Positions 1 through 8,660 of a stretch of 64,000 nt of DNA are shown piece by piece (positions within the stretch are counted from its first letter, which is position 1; each line of letters begins with the position of its first letter). Source of the stretch: Haloferax sp046557615 (GTDB lineage Archaea > Halobacteriota > Halobacteria > Halobacteriales > Haloferacaceae). The stretch spans positions 744,001 to 808,000 of the forward strand of contig NZ_JBKIII010000002.1 of NCBI RefSeq assembly GCF_046557615.1. The letters run 5' to 3'. The translations under genes were made by a program, and so were the position numbers. The notes under the pieces were generated by a model, which saw only the letters and a list, made by a program, of their open reading frames with translations, was not told the origin of the DNA and ran no database searches.

Positions 1-26
1 TCGCCTAACCGGCGATTCGTCTCTTT

Positions 27-818
27 CTATTCGTCCAGTTCGTAGACGACGGCATCGCACTCAGCGCACGCCAGCACTGGATGTTCTGGATTGTCGTAGA
101 GGCCTGCGGTGCCACCACAGCAGTTTCGAACCGTCGTCTCTTCGACTGCGCCGCCGCACTCTGGGCAGATTTCGATGAACATCCGCATCGGTTCGGTCGC
201 GGCGAGTCGAACGCTCGCAGGGATTCCTTCCTCGGAGAGCGCGAAGATGGTCGCAACGTCGGCGATTGCCTGTGCGCGCGACATCCACACCGACATGTCA
301 GGACCGTCGATACCGATGCCGTCGAACTGGGGTGAGACGTCTGCTTCGAATGGAACCGCCGTCGAGACGGTATTTGCGAGTTCGTCGTCGCTCCCTTTGC
401 GGAGCGTGGCCATCGTCTCTTCCCAGCCGTCTCGGAAGTCGTCTGCCACGTACAGGCCGTCTTCTTTCTCGATGAGGACGCCCGAATCGAGGAGCGTCGA
501 GAGCATCACTTCGGGGTTGATGTCGGCGGTGAGCGACTCAGATTCGCGCAGTTCGTCTTCGTCGTCGTAGCCGAAGACATCGGCGAGACCCGCGGCCTCG
601 ACGAGTCGCGGCGCGAACTCGGGGGTTCCGGGGACGACGTAGCCACGGAGATACACGGCAACCGCGCCCACGACGAGGACTACGAGGCCGACCGGAATCC
701 AGAGAATTCCGAGCGCGAACGCGACGACGGCGATGATGGCACTGTTGACGACGGTACACGGGAGACACCGATTTTGGCCGGTGTACTCAGGTCGTTTGAG
801 AGAATCGACGATGGACAT
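27..818 (-). CDS. Membrane protein with C-terminal zinc ribbon, unknown function
   Basis: A 263-residue protein I do not recognise by name. A CLPC pair at about residue 18-21 is followed by a strongly hydrophobic stretch (about 22-58) that can make two membrane helices. A long acidic soluble part follows. The C-terminus carries cysteine pairs CPECGG, CCGG and CAECD, the pattern of a zinc ribbon. I chose the ATG at 818; a TTG lies 12 bases further upstream. The soluble middle part looks like a helical adaptor-type domain, but no catalytic motif is visible. The next gene upstream (876-1964) is on the same strand, 57 bases away, so cotranscription is possible. The combination of membrane anchor and zinc ribbon suggests a scaffold or regulator; this is inference only. 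Confidence 0.75.
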   Translation of the reverse strand: MSIVDSLKRPEYTGQNRCLPCTVVNSAIIAVVAFALGILWIPVGLVVLVVGAVAVYLRGYVVPGTPEFAPRLVEAAGLADVFGYDDEDELRESESLTADINPEVMLSTLLDSGVLIEKEDGLYVADDFRDGWEETMATLRKGSDDELANTVSTAVPFEADVSPQFDGIGIDGPDMSVWMSRAQAIADVATIFALSEEGIPASVRLAATEPMRMFIEICPECGGAVEETTVRNCCGGTAGLYDNPEHPVLACAECDAVVYELDE

Positions 819-875
819 GTTACGGGACAATAGGTGTGGGAACCTTTCGCTGTTGGGGTTGACCCAGTATTCGAG

Positions 876-1964
876 TTACTTTGCTGGCGGCGTTTCGACG
901 GAGTTGACTTTCACCGCACGGCCTTCTTCGGACGAGCGGTAGATCGCGTCGATAACCTGTTGGACGGAGATAGCCTCTGCGACCGTATTGCGTCCGGGGG
1001 CCTCGCCCGCTGCGACGGCCTCGACGAAGAGTTTCTGTTCAGACTTGTGCGTGTCGTTGACCTGCGTGTCGATGTCGGCAGTCGTGAGGTGGTTGCTGCC
1101 ACCGACGTCGCCCTCGTAGAAGTTGAGTTCGTGGCTGGCGCGGTCGAATCGGGCACCGCCTTTCGTGCCACGGAGGAAGAACTCGTCGTTGGTCGGGCGG
1201 TTCGTCGCCCACGCGACTTCGAGCGAGATAGTCGTGCCGTTGGCACAGCGGATGAAGGCGCTGGCGGAGTCATCGACGTTGAAGCCTTCCGGCCCGATGT
1301 CGTCGCCCCACATCTCGACGAAGGTGTAGTCCTCTTTGTCACCGAACTGCGAGCGCGTGACGCCCGAGACTTCGACGACTTCGGGGAAATCGAGGAAGTA
1401 GAGTGCGAGGTCGATTGCGTGGACGCCGATGTCGATGAGCGACCCGCCGCCTGCGATTTCTTTCGAGGTGAACCACGACCCGCGGCCGGGGATGCCACGG
1501 CGACGGACGTAGTTGGCTTCGATGTGCTTGATGTCACCGAAGCGACCTGCCTCGTAGTGGTGTTTGAACACTTCGACGGGGTTGGCAAAGCGGTTGTTGA
1601 ACCCGACCATACAGAATCCATCGGCCTTCTCTGCGACCGTGGCGATGTTCTGTGCGGATTCGAGCGAGTGCGCGAGCGGTTTTTCGAGCAGTACGTCGAG
1701 CCCTGCTTCGAGCGCATCGACGGCGTACTCTTCGTGGAAGCGGTTTGGCGTCGTGATGATAACGGCGTCAACCTCATCGAAGAGTTCGTTCTTGTCTTCG
1801 TAGGTGTTCACGTCGTACTTCTCGGTAAAGCGGTGGCGTGCCTCTGCTTGAATGTCGAGGCCGCCGACGAGTTCTGCACCGAGGTCGACGAGGCGGTCGG
1901 CGTGGTGGTGGCCGATGTTTCCGAGTCCGATGATACCAACACGGACAGATGACGCGGTACTCAT
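876..1964 (-). CDS. Gfo/Idh/MocA family oxidoreductase
   Basis: A 362-residue NAD(P)-dependent dehydrogenase. The N-terminal Rossmann fold begins GIIGLGNIG at about residue 9. The family motif EKPLAHS, whose Lys is part of the active site, lies at about 96-102. DIGVHAIDLAL near 180 is the usual substrate-binding His motif of the C-terminal alpha/beta domain. Family members oxidise or epimerise sugars, inositols and sugar acids; the substrate cannot be read from sequence. It lies next to a complete sugar ABC transporter on the same strand (2418-7191), so it probably acts on the imported sugar. A TATA-like element (CTTAACA, about 1989-1995) sits 28 bases before the ATG, which suggests a leaderless mRNA. 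Confidence 0.9.
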   Translation of the reverse strand: MSTASSVRVGIIGLGNIGHHHADRLVDLGAELVGGLDIQAEARHRFTEKYDVNTYEDKNELFDEVDAVIITTPNRFHEEYAVDALEAGLDVLLEKPLAHSLESAQNIATVAEKADGFCMVGFNNRFANPVEVFKHHYEAGRFGDIKHIEANYVRRRGIPGRGSWFTSKEIAGGGSLIDIGVHAIDLALYFLDFPEVVEVSGVTRSQFGDKEDYTFVEMWGDDIGPEGFNVDDSASAFIRCANGTTISLEVAWATNRPTNDEFFLRGTKGGARFDRASHELNFYEGDVGGSNHLTTADIDTQVNDTHKSEQKLFVEAVAAGEAPGRNTVAEAISVQQVIDAIYRSSEEGRAVKVNSVETPPAK

Positions 1965-1974
1965 GAATCAATGA

Positions 1975-1994
1975 TTAACTACAACATGTGTTAA
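1975..1994. promoter_or_regulatory. Inverted repeat over the Gfo/Idh promoter
   Basis: TTAAC (1975-1979) and GTTAA (1990-1994) form an inverted repeat with a 10-base spacer. It overlaps the TATA region of the 876-1964 gene. A protein bound here would block the promoter, so this is a possible repressor site. The region is AT-rich and the half-sites are short, so chance is not excluded. Confidence 0.25.
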
Positions 1995-2144
1995 GTTTCT
2001 CGTTATCGTGGCTGATTTGCCAAGAACAAGATAGAATCGACAGCGCGCGCGGCGAAAGGTGAGATTCAGTTCGATGACCGAACCATCTCGAAGGGTGGAT
2101 ATTTCATCGACTAAAGATGTTCGACGGCGTGTGCAGTCGGTCGG

Positions 2145-2348
2145 TCAGTAGAGTTGTTCTTCGCGCTCTTTGCGTTCTTCTTCGCGGCGCTCTTCTTCTT
2201 TGAGCTTTTTGCGTCCACGGAGGTACTGTTGGCCTTTTGGTATGAACTTGTTTTTCACGTCGAGGAAGAACGAGACGAATCCGTAGGCCCAGAAGAAGAA
2301 AAGCACCGTCCCCATACCGAGATAGAGCCAGCCGAGTTCGTTAACCAT
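2145..2348 (-). CDS. Small single-span membrane protein, unknown
   Basis: A 67-residue protein. Residues about 6-30 are hydrophobic and aromatic-rich (one membrane helix, perhaps a re-entrant pair). They are followed by a conserved-looking KNKFIPKGQQYL segment and then a highly charged KKLKEEERREEERK tail that should form a helix or coiled coil. It lies between the ABC transporter operon and the Gfo/Idh dehydrogenase on the same strand, 69 bases after the ATPase gene. No function can be assigned. Its base composition is lower in G+C than its neighbours, which partly reflects the Phe, Lys and Glu content. Confidence 0.7.
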   Translation of the reverse strand: MVNELGWLYLGMGTVLFFFWAYGFVSFFLDVKNKFIPKGQQYLRGRKKLKEEERREEERKEREEQLY

Positions 2349-2417
2349 AGCTAGAGGATGCGGTGTATCGCGGATAAACGTTGTGCGAGGCCGACAGCGA
2401 GTCGGCGCGCGGTTGGA

Positions 2418-3608
2418 TTAGTCGTCGCTCTCTGCTTCGGTTCCGGCCGCGCCGCTCGCTTGCACGGCGTTTTCGATACCGTGGCTGAGTGCCTGTCCAC
2501 TTTCGCTGTCGAAGAAGTGCAGTTTCGACCGGTCGAGGACGACCGAGACGTCTTGGTCTTCTTCGATTTCCGTGTCGGGTGCGACACTCATCAGCAGTTG
2601 GTCGTTCGTCGCGCCCGACGTGTCGTCGTCGAGGCTCGTTTCGACTTCTTCGCTGAGTTTGAGGTAGACGAAGATTTCGTCACCCATCGGCTCGAGAACG
2701 TCGGTCATGGCGTCGATTTCTTCACCAGGGCTGGTCACAAGGTGCTTCTCCTGGGAGAGGTAAACGTCCTCAGGACGGACACCCATTGTGACCTGCGCCC
2801 CGACTTCGACGCCGAGGTCTGTTGGGTCGAACTCGACACTGATGTTCGTCGATTCGAAGCCAGTCTCGGTGATTTCGCCATCGAGGAAGTTCATCGAGGG
2901 CGACCCGATGAAGCCTGCGACGAACAGGTTCGCCGGTTCGTTGTAACACGTCAGTGGCGGCGCAATCTGTTGGAGTTGACCGGAGTCGATGACTGCGATG
3001 CGGTCGGACATCGTCATCGCCTCTGCCTGGTCGTGAGTCACGTAGATGATGGTCGTGTCCAGTTCCTTGTGGAGGCGCTGGAGTTCCGTTCGCATGTGGA
3101 CGCGAAGCTTCGCGTCGAGGTTGGCGAGCGGCTCGTCCATCAGGAAGACGCCGGGGTTGCGGACGATTGCGCGTGCGATTGCGACGCGCTGGCGCTGCCC
3201 ACCGGACATCTCGTCGGGCATGCGTTCGAGCATGCCTTCGAGTTGAACGACGTCTGCGGCGCGGTTGACGCGCCGGTCGATTTCTTCCTTCTCGTAGTTA
3301 CGGAGTCGAAGGCCGAACGAGATGTTGTCGTACACGTCCATGTGCGGGAACAGTGCGATGTTCTGGAAGACCATCGCGACTCCGCGGTCCTTCGGTGGGA
3401 GGTTCGTAACCTCTCGGTCGCCGATGAAGACCTGCCCCTCGGAGGGGATGGTCAGCCCGGCAATCATCTCCATAGTCGTCGATTTTCCACACCCCGATGG
3501 ACCGACGAGACAGATGAATTCGCCGTCCTTGATGTCGAGGTTCATGTCGTCGACTGCCGTTACTTCGTCGTAGTGCTTGCTTACGTGTTCGAGTTTAACG
3601 TCTCCCAT
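2418..3608 (-). CDS. ABC transporter ATP-binding protein, sugar (MalK/UgpC type)
   Basis: A 396-residue cytoplasmic ATPase that powers the two permeases upstream. It has Walker A (GPSGCGKST, about 37-45), the Q-loop, the signature MSGGQRQRVAIARA, Walker B (VFLMDEPLAN), and the switch His in THDQ. After residue 240 comes the C-terminal OB-type (TOBE) regulatory domain typical of carbohydrate importers; it carries the usual MGVRPEDV motif. The open frame extends about 57 codons further upstream, into the permease gene. I chose the ATG at 3608 because the protein then starts with the conserved MGDVKLEHVSK, two bases after the permease stop codon. It is the last gene of a four-gene operon read from 7191. 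The substrate is probably a sugar, judged from family resemblance only. Confidence 0.95.
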   Translation of the reverse strand: MGDVKLEHVSKHYDEVTAVDDMNLDIKDGEFICLVGPSGCGKSTTMEMIAGLTIPSEGQVFIGDREVTNLPPKDRGVAMVFQNIALFPHMDVYDNISFGLRLRNYEKEEIDRRVNRAADVVQLEGMLERMPDEMSGGQRQRVAIARAIVRNPGVFLMDEPLANLDAKLRVHMRTELQRLHKELDTTIIYVTHDQAEAMTMSDRIAVIDSGQLQQIAPPLTCYNEPANLFVAGFIGSPSMNFLDGEITETGFESTNISVEFDPTDLGVEVGAQVTMGVRPEDVYLSQEKHLVTSPGEEIDAMTDVLEPMGDEIFVYLKLSEEVETSLDDDTSGATNDQLLMSVAPDTEIEEDQDVSVVLDRSKLHFFDSESGQALSHGIENAVQASGAAGTEAESDD

Positions 3609-3610
3609 GG

Positions 3611-4570
3611 TTACTCCTTCAGTGCTCCTGCAGTCAGTCCACTGACGATGCGTTCCTGCGCGATAATGACAAGGATGGCCACGGGTAAGACTCCCACGAT
3701 GGAAGCGGCGGCCATCAGGTTGTACGGTGTGTCGAACTGGCCCTGATATTTCAGGATACCAGCGACGATTGGTGCCCACGAAGCGGCTTCACCGTTGTTC
3801 ATCAGGAACGAGAAGAAGAACTCGTTGTACACCGCGATGAACGTCAGCACACCCGCAGTCGCCACACCAGGGGCCGACAGCGGCACGATGACGCGGAACA
3901 GTGCGCCGAGTCGTGTCGTCCCCTCGACACGCGCTGCGTCTTCCAGCCCGTCCGGAATCTGCCCGTAGAAGGTCGTCAGGATGAAGACCGACAGGGGCAA
4001 GAACAGCGCGCTAAACGGGAACACCATCGGTGCTGGTGTGTTGAACAGGTCCGGTGACGAGATTGTCACCGGTCCCAACCCGATTGCCGTGTTCCCCGTG
4101 AACAGCTCGAAGAGCGGGATGAGGAACGCCGCTGGCGGGAAGTACGAGATAGCCAGGATGCCGAGCATCAGCAGGCCCTTCCCGGGGAAGCGGAGACGTC
4201 CGAAGACGTATCCCGCGAGGCTCGCGAGGAGCAAGACGATAATCGTCGTCGTAATCCCCAGCACGAAGCTATTGAACATGTACCAGTGGAACGGCACCCG
4301 CTGGAACATCTCGACGAACACGATTGGGTTGAATCCTTTCGGAACCAGCCCCATGTTCGCGATGAGGTTGTTCGGTGTGAGCGCCAAGACGAGCAACCAG
4401 TAGAACGGGAACAGCGTCGTGACGAGGAAGAACACAGTCGCGACGTAGAACATCGCGCTGTAGACCTTGTCTGGATTGCCGATTGCCGAGGTAACCCAGC
4501 GTCCGAGTGGTCCACGCTTTAGTTCTGCGTCGTCGCGACCCATTCCGGTTGTTGGATTTTCGCTTGACAT
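3611..4570 (-). CDS. ABC transporter permease, MalG type
   Basis: A 319-residue inner-membrane subunit of the sugar importer, with about six hydrophobic helices. The EAA loop that contacts the ATPase is visible as EDAARVEGTTRLGALFRVIVP at about residue 215. The ATG at 4570 lies one base after the stop of the preceding permease, so the two are likely to be translationally coupled; an earlier GTG at 4585 would overlap that gene. The long first extracellular segment after helix 1 and the C-terminal hydrophobic helix fit the MalG/LacG family. It works with the permease at 4572-5597, the lipoprotein at 5647-7191 and the ATPase at 2418-3608. Confidence 0.93.
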   Translation of the reverse strand: MSSENPTTGMGRDDAELKRGPLGRWVTSAIGNPDKVYSAMFYVATVFFLVTTLFPFYWLLVLALTPNNLIANMGLVPKGFNPIVFVEMFQRVPFHWYMFNSFVLGITTTIIVLLLASLAGYVFGRLRFPGKGLLMLGILAISYFPPAAFLIPLFELFTGNTAIGLGPVTISSPDLFNTPAPMVFPFSALFLPLSVFILTTFYGQIPDGLEDAARVEGTTRLGALFRVIVPLSAPGVATAGVLTFIAVYNEFFFSFLMNNGEAASWAPIVAGILKYQGQFDTPYNLMAAASIVGVLPVAILVIIAQERIVSGLTAGALKE

Positions 4571-4571
4571 C

Positions 4572-5597
4572 TTAGACACCCTCACTTGCGAAGTTCACGA
4601 TGTAGATGGACACCACGACGCCGATGATGGCGGCGGTGACGAATGCGACCGTCGCAGACGTCCCGTACAGTGGCGTGTTGAACGTCGTCACGACGAGACA
4701 CGACAGCGACGGAACCGTCTGACAGCCAGCCATCGTCTCGATGATGCCGTACACGCGCATCGCGTCGATGGTGCGGAAGAGCATCGCAACCAGCACCGTT
4801 GGCAGGATGAGCGGGAACGTGATGAGTTTGAACTGCTGCCAGCGCGAGGCACCAGCAACTTTCGCGACGTCGTAGAGCGAGCGGTCGATGCTCTGCATCC
4901 CAGCGAGGATGAGCAGTGCCATGAACGCGCTCGTCTTCCAGACGTCGGCGACGATGATGAGGAACAACGAATCTGCGGTGTCACGCAGCGGCGTCGTTCC
5001 GATGAGGCCGAGTTGGTTCAACAGCGCCGGGTCTTGTGCGTTGCCGACCAGGAACCCGATGTTCGGCTGGAACATCAGGAAGAAAATCATCCCCTGGATG
5101 ACGATGGGCACGGCCCACGGGATGATGATGGCGACACGGACCCATCTGCGACCACGGAAATCCTGGTCCAAGATGAGTGCTTGACCGAAGCCGATGAGCG
5201 TTTCGAAGAGCACACTGAACACGGTGAAGATGAGCGTCACCATGAGTGCGCTTGAGTACACGTTCGTGACGAACGGGAACTCAGACGTGAATGTCGGAAG
5301 GAACCTCGATGGAAGCGCGTAGTTGCGCGCGCCGGTGAACAGGTCGATGTAGTTCTGTAACCCGACGAACTCACCCAGTCGTGCAGTCCCCGTCAGTCGG
5401 TCGGCGAACAGCGACATGCTGAACGTCGAGACCAATGGGTAGACCGCGATTACCCCCAAAAGGATGAGTGCGGGTGTGAGAAGCAGGTACGCGAACTGCG
5501 TCTCGGACAGGTTTTCCATCCAGTTCACAGCGGACGTATACGGGCCGCTTCGCTGGGTATCAGAAAGTCCCTCCCCTGATTGTTGTTCTGTAGCCAT
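4572..5597 (-). CDS. ABC transporter permease, MalF type
   Basis: A 341-residue membrane protein with about six helices. The first begins at about residue 35 (FAYLLLTPALILLGVIAVYP), as in the MalF/UgpA family. The EAA loop is seen as YDVAKVAGASRWQQFKLITFP near residue 240. It forms the heterodimeric channel with the MalG-type permease encoded immediately downstream. It is separated from the substrate-binding protein gene by 49 bases. The hydrophilic N-terminal 30 residues are rich in Ser, Gln and Glu and should be cytoplasmic. Confidence 0.93.
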   Translation of the reverse strand: MATEQQSGEGLSDTQRSGPYTSAVNWMENLSETQFAYLLLTPALILLGVIAVYPLVSTFSMSLFADRLTGTARLGEFVGLQNYIDLFTGARNYALPSRFLPTFTSEFPFVTNVYSSALMVTLIFTVFSVLFETLIGFGQALILDQDFRGRRWVRVAIIIPWAVPIVIQGMIFFLMFQPNIGFLVGNAQDPALLNQLGLIGTTPLRDTADSLFLIIVADVWKTSAFMALLILAGMQSIDRSLYDVAKVAGASRWQQFKLITFPLILPTVLVAMLFRTIDAMRVYGIIETMAGCQTVPSLSCLVVTTFNTPLYGTSATVAFVTAAIIGVVVSIYIVNFASEGV

Positions 5598-5646
5598 GTC
5601 AAATGATAACGTGTGAGTAGGGTTACGTCTTACTCAAGACGTTGTT

Positions 5647-7191
5647 TTACGCGTTCTGCTCGATCTGTTCGAGTTGCGACGCGAGGTCTGCCATCGCCTG
5701 TTCAGGCGACTTCTCTTGTGCGTACGCGGCGTTGACTTCCTGCGAGACGCGACCGGACTCCTGCGGCCAGACGACGGTGACGGGACGCGGGATTGCGTTC
5801 TCGCCAGCCACCTTCAGTGCAGGGAGGTAGCGACCGATGATGTCGACTTCTGCTGCTTCGTCGGAGTCGAGCAGCGTCGGACGTGGTGGAATCCAACCGA
5901 TGATGCGGAACATGTCGAGCTGGAACTGCTCGTCCTGCATCGCCTTCATGACCTGCACACCGGCCTGCTTCTGTTCGTCCGACGAGTTCGGGTTCATCGT
6001 CAGGTGCCAGCCACCGAGTGCGGCGACGGGGCCACCGGTGCCCTCGTACTCTGCCTCGTCAGGCGTGACACCGTACGGAATCGGCATGACACCGAGGTCT
6101 TCGCCGAAGCCGGTCTGGTCGTTCTCTGCCGACGGCTCTGCACCGTTGATGACGATGGAGTACGGCCAGTTGCGGTGCATGACTGCGTTGCCCGTCGTGA
6201 ACGGCTGACGGGACGGCTCTTCGGTCCACTGGAGGACGGCCTCGGGTGCGATGTTACCCGTGATGCCGTCGAGTGCGTACTCGTCGTCCTCACCGTGGAT
6301 GAGCGTGCGGACCATCCGGATGGAGTTGATGACGGGTTCTTCTTCGACCGTAATCGGGCGGTCGCCGACGGGACCGAAGAGGTTCTCGCGGCCACCGAAG
6401 TAGGCGCCACCGTACGACGTCATGAACTCGTTGAAGTCACAGCACGAGAGACCTTCGTAGACGTTTGCCTGGAAGGTGTAACCGTACTGGACGTCGTTCG
6501 CGTCGAGTGCTTCTTTCGTGATTGCCGAGAACTCTTCCCACGACATGGACTCGGTTGCCCACGTCTCGAAGTCGTCGTCCGTGTAACCCGCGTTCCGGAG
6601 CAGGTCCTTGCGGTACTGCATCGTCGGGAAGTCGGGGAAAAGCGGCTGACCGTAGAGGTCGCCATCCGAGCCTGTCGCGGTTGCGACAGATGCCTCGAAG
6701 TATTCGTTGTTGATGGCGTCGGTCATCTCTGACGGAAGCGACTGCGAGAGGTTCTGCAGTTGGTTCCGTGCGATGAACGGAATCGTCCATCCGCTGTCCA
6801 TCATCAGGAGCGTCGGTTCTTCCCGACCACCGGAAAGCCACTGCTGGTACTGTGCCTGACGGTTGTCGGTCACCTGCGAACCAGCGATAATGTCGACCGT
6901 GATGTTGTCCGGAAGACCGGCATCGCTGAGTGCTTGGAGGACCTCCTCCTCTGCGTCCGCGATACGCGTGTCAGCGGCCCACTGGATAGTGATATCCTCG
7001 GTGGGTGCTTCGGTGTTAATCGGCGTGTCGGTGTCGCCGTCGCCGCCACCGTTGCCACCGTCGCCGTCACCGCCGCCGGTACTAATACATCCAGCGAGAC
7101 CGACTGCGACGCCCGATGCGCCAGCGGCCTTCACGAAGTTGCGTCGAGAGACGCCAGTGCGCTTGCCCTTGCTTGAATCAGCATCAACCAT
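5647..7191 (-). CDS. ABC transporter substrate-binding lipoprotein (Tat-exported)
   Basis: A 514-residue solute-binding protein. The N-terminus carries a twin-arginine motif (SRRNFVK, about 15-21), a hydrophobic core, and the lipobox GLAGC with the lipidated Cys at residue 35. A Gly/Asp-rich linker to about residue 55 tethers it outside the cell, which is the usual haloarchaeal arrangement. The mature part resembles the extracellular family 1 proteins that bind oligosaccharides or glycerol-3-phosphate-type ligands; the ligand is unknown. It is the first gene of the operon continuing to 2418. A TATA-like element at about 7220-7228 and an inverted repeat at 7241-7259 lie upstream, so expression is probably regulated at this promoter. 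Confidence 0.95.
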   Translation of the reverse strand: MVDADSSKGKRTGVSRRNFVKAAGASGVAVGLAGCISTGGGDGDGGNGGGDGDTDTPINTEAPTEDITIQWAADTRIADAEEEVLQALSDAGLPDNITVDIIAGSQVTDNRQAQYQQWLSGGREEPTLLMMDSGWTIPFIARNQLQNLSQSLPSEMTDAINNEYFEASVATATGSDGDLYGQPLFPDFPTMQYRKDLLRNAGYTDDDFETWATESMSWEEFSAITKEALDANDVQYGYTFQANVYEGLSCCDFNEFMTSYGGAYFGGRENLFGPVGDRPITVEEEPVINSIRMVRTLIHGEDDEYALDGITGNIAPEAVLQWTEEPSRQPFTTGNAVMHRNWPYSIVINGAEPSAENDQTGFGEDLGVMPIPYGVTPDEAEYEGTGGPVAALGGWHLTMNPNSSDEQKQAGVQVMKAMQDEQFQLDMFRIIGWIPPRPTLLDSDEAAEVDIIGRYLPALKVAGENAIPRPVTVVWPQESGRVSQEVNAAYAQEKSPEQAMADLASQLEQIEQNA

Positions 7192-7499
7192 TACAGTTTG
7201 TAATCTACATTTAATGATTATTTATACTTTTGGTGACGGCTACTACCGCTGTGGTAGTAAACTGCTTGTCAAGATTTTCTGACCAAAAGCCAAAACAACG
7301 CCACTACCTCCACTTTTGAGGGTGAAAATAGCACTTTCGTAAAAATTTACTCGTTGCTGAATTGTCTCTTTGCCGCTGGAAGGGGGGTTTCTATCCGGTC
7401 GAGACAGGTGTTGGCGGCACTCGGTGATTGGCTGTCAACACCTCTCGTTCTCGGAGAGAGACGCAACCGCTTTACCCCCGCCTTCGGAACGCGCAGTGT
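7192..7499. other. Intergenic region between divergent sugar-transport and priS genes
   Basis: This 308-base AT-rich region separates divergent operons. The left part holds the sugar operon promoter and its inverted repeat. The right part holds the priS TATA element (GCTTTACCC, about 7469-7477), 27 bases before the priS ATG. I see no gene or RNA structure in the 130 bases between them. Confidence 0.6.
7217..7259 (-). promoter_or_regulatory. Promoter of sugar ABC operon with upstream inverted repeat
   Basis: On the minus strand the element AAAAGTATAAATAATC (7217-7232) is a good BRE/TATA, about 30 bases before the ATG at 7191. Immediately upstream of it lies a perfect inverted repeat TACTACC-gctgt-GGTAGTA (7241-7259). 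A site just upstream of the BRE is where archaeal activators bind. The outer half-sites TACT and AGTA are the same as those of the TrmB family consensus, but the spacer is 11 bases here rather than the 7-8 I remember for TrmB. Confidence 0.55.
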
Positions 7500-8660
7500 A
7501 TGGACGGGCGCACACGTGAGTACCTCGAAGGTCGTTTCGGCGATTACTACCGAAGCGCCACGGTTCCCCTGCCGCCTGCCCCAAGCGAGCGCGAGTGGGG
7601 TGTCATTCCGTGGTCGGCAGGCGGAACTCGAATGCACCGCCACCAGTCGCTCTTGGACCTCGGGGAACTCGAAGACTACCTCGCGCGCACCGCGCCCCGG
7701 CACGTCTACTTCTCGTCGGCCCGCTTTGCCGACCCTGGCGCATCCTCGATGGACGACAAAGACTGGCGAGAAGCCGACCTCGTCTTCGACATCGACGCCG
7801 ACCACCTCCCGGGCGTGGACCCCGAGGAAACTTCGTACGCCGAGATGCTCGCAGCGGGGAAAGACGCCACCGAAAATCTCCTGTCGCTTCTCGACGACGA
7901 CTTCGAGTTTCAGGACATGCAGGTCGTCTTCTCCGGTGGACGTGGATATCACGTTCACGTCCGCGACGAGGGGATTCGGAGCCTCGATAGCGAAGCACGC
8001 CGTGAGATCGTCGATTACATTCGCGCTATCGACCTCGACTTCGACGGTCTCATCGAGACACGTGCGGGCGACCGAGGAATCACCCAGCGCGTTCTCCGAA
8101 CCGAAGGCGGGTGGGGCCGCCGAACTCACGACAGACTCCTCGAATTCGTGGACGGTCTCATGGAACTCGAAGAAGAAGCCGCACTGAATCGCTTGCAAGA
8201 ACTCGATGGTGTCGGCGAAGGCCGCGCGAAAACGATCCTGGGCGCGTTCCGAAACAACCCCGATGCGATTCGAACGGGGAACGTCGAGGCTGGGGGTCCG
8301 GGTGTTCGAACCCTCGTAGACGCCCTCGCGCACGAAGTCGTCGAATCCGAAACCGCGCCCATCGACGAACCCGTCACGACGGACACGAAACGTCTCATTC
8401 GACTCCCCAAGAGTCTCCACGGCGGGTCGGGACTCGTCGTCCAACCACTCACCCGTGAGGAGTTCGAGGAGTTCGACCCGTTGGTCGATGCCGTCCCCGA
8501 CCGATTCCGTGGGCGCGAGATTACCATTCGAGTCACCGACCCCGGCCCAGTTACTTTCGATGGCGATACATTTACACTCGACTCGGGTGTTCAGTCAATA
8601 AGCGAAAGCGTCGGGATTTTCCTCATGGCCCGAGGTCGCGCCGAGAAGGTGAAAGAATGA
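7500..8660 (+). CDS. priS: DNA primase small (catalytic) subunit
   Basis: A 386-residue archaeo-eukaryotic primase that synthesises RNA primers for replication together with PriL, which is not in this window. The catalytic acidic motif is FDIDADHLP at about residue 95-103. The motif SGGRGYHVHV at about 146-155 provides the nucleotide-binding residues. The open frame begins 24 codons earlier, but the ATG at 7500 gives the conserved start MDGRTREYLEGRFGDYY and lies 27 bases after a TATA element, consistent with a leaderless transcript. Its stop overlaps the start of the GINS gene (ATGA at 8657), so the two replication proteins are cotranslated. Confidence 0.95.
   Translation: MDGRTREYLEGRFGDYYRSATVPLPPAPSEREWGVIPWSAGGTRMHRHQSLLDLGELEDYLARTAPRHVYFSSARFADPGASSMDDKDWREADLVFDIDADHLPGVDPEETSYAEMLAAGKDATENLLSLLDDDFEFQDMQVVFSGGRGYHVHVRDEGIRSLDSEARREIVDYIRAIDLDFDGLIETRAGDRGITQRVLRTEGGWGRRTHDRLLEFVDGLMELEEEAALNRLQELDGVGEGRAKTILGAFRNNPDAIRTGNVEAGGPGVRTLVDALAHEVVESETAPIDEPVTTDTKRLIRLPKSLHGGSGLVVQPLTREEFEEFDPLVDAVPDRFRGREITIRVTDPGPVTFDGDTFTLDSGVQSISESVGIFLMARGRAEKVKE

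Noticed and set aside
834..1952. Long open frame on the plus strand opposite the Gfo/Idh gene
   Set aside because: High G+C makes antisense frames open by chance. The minus-strand protein has complete family motifs; this one has none.
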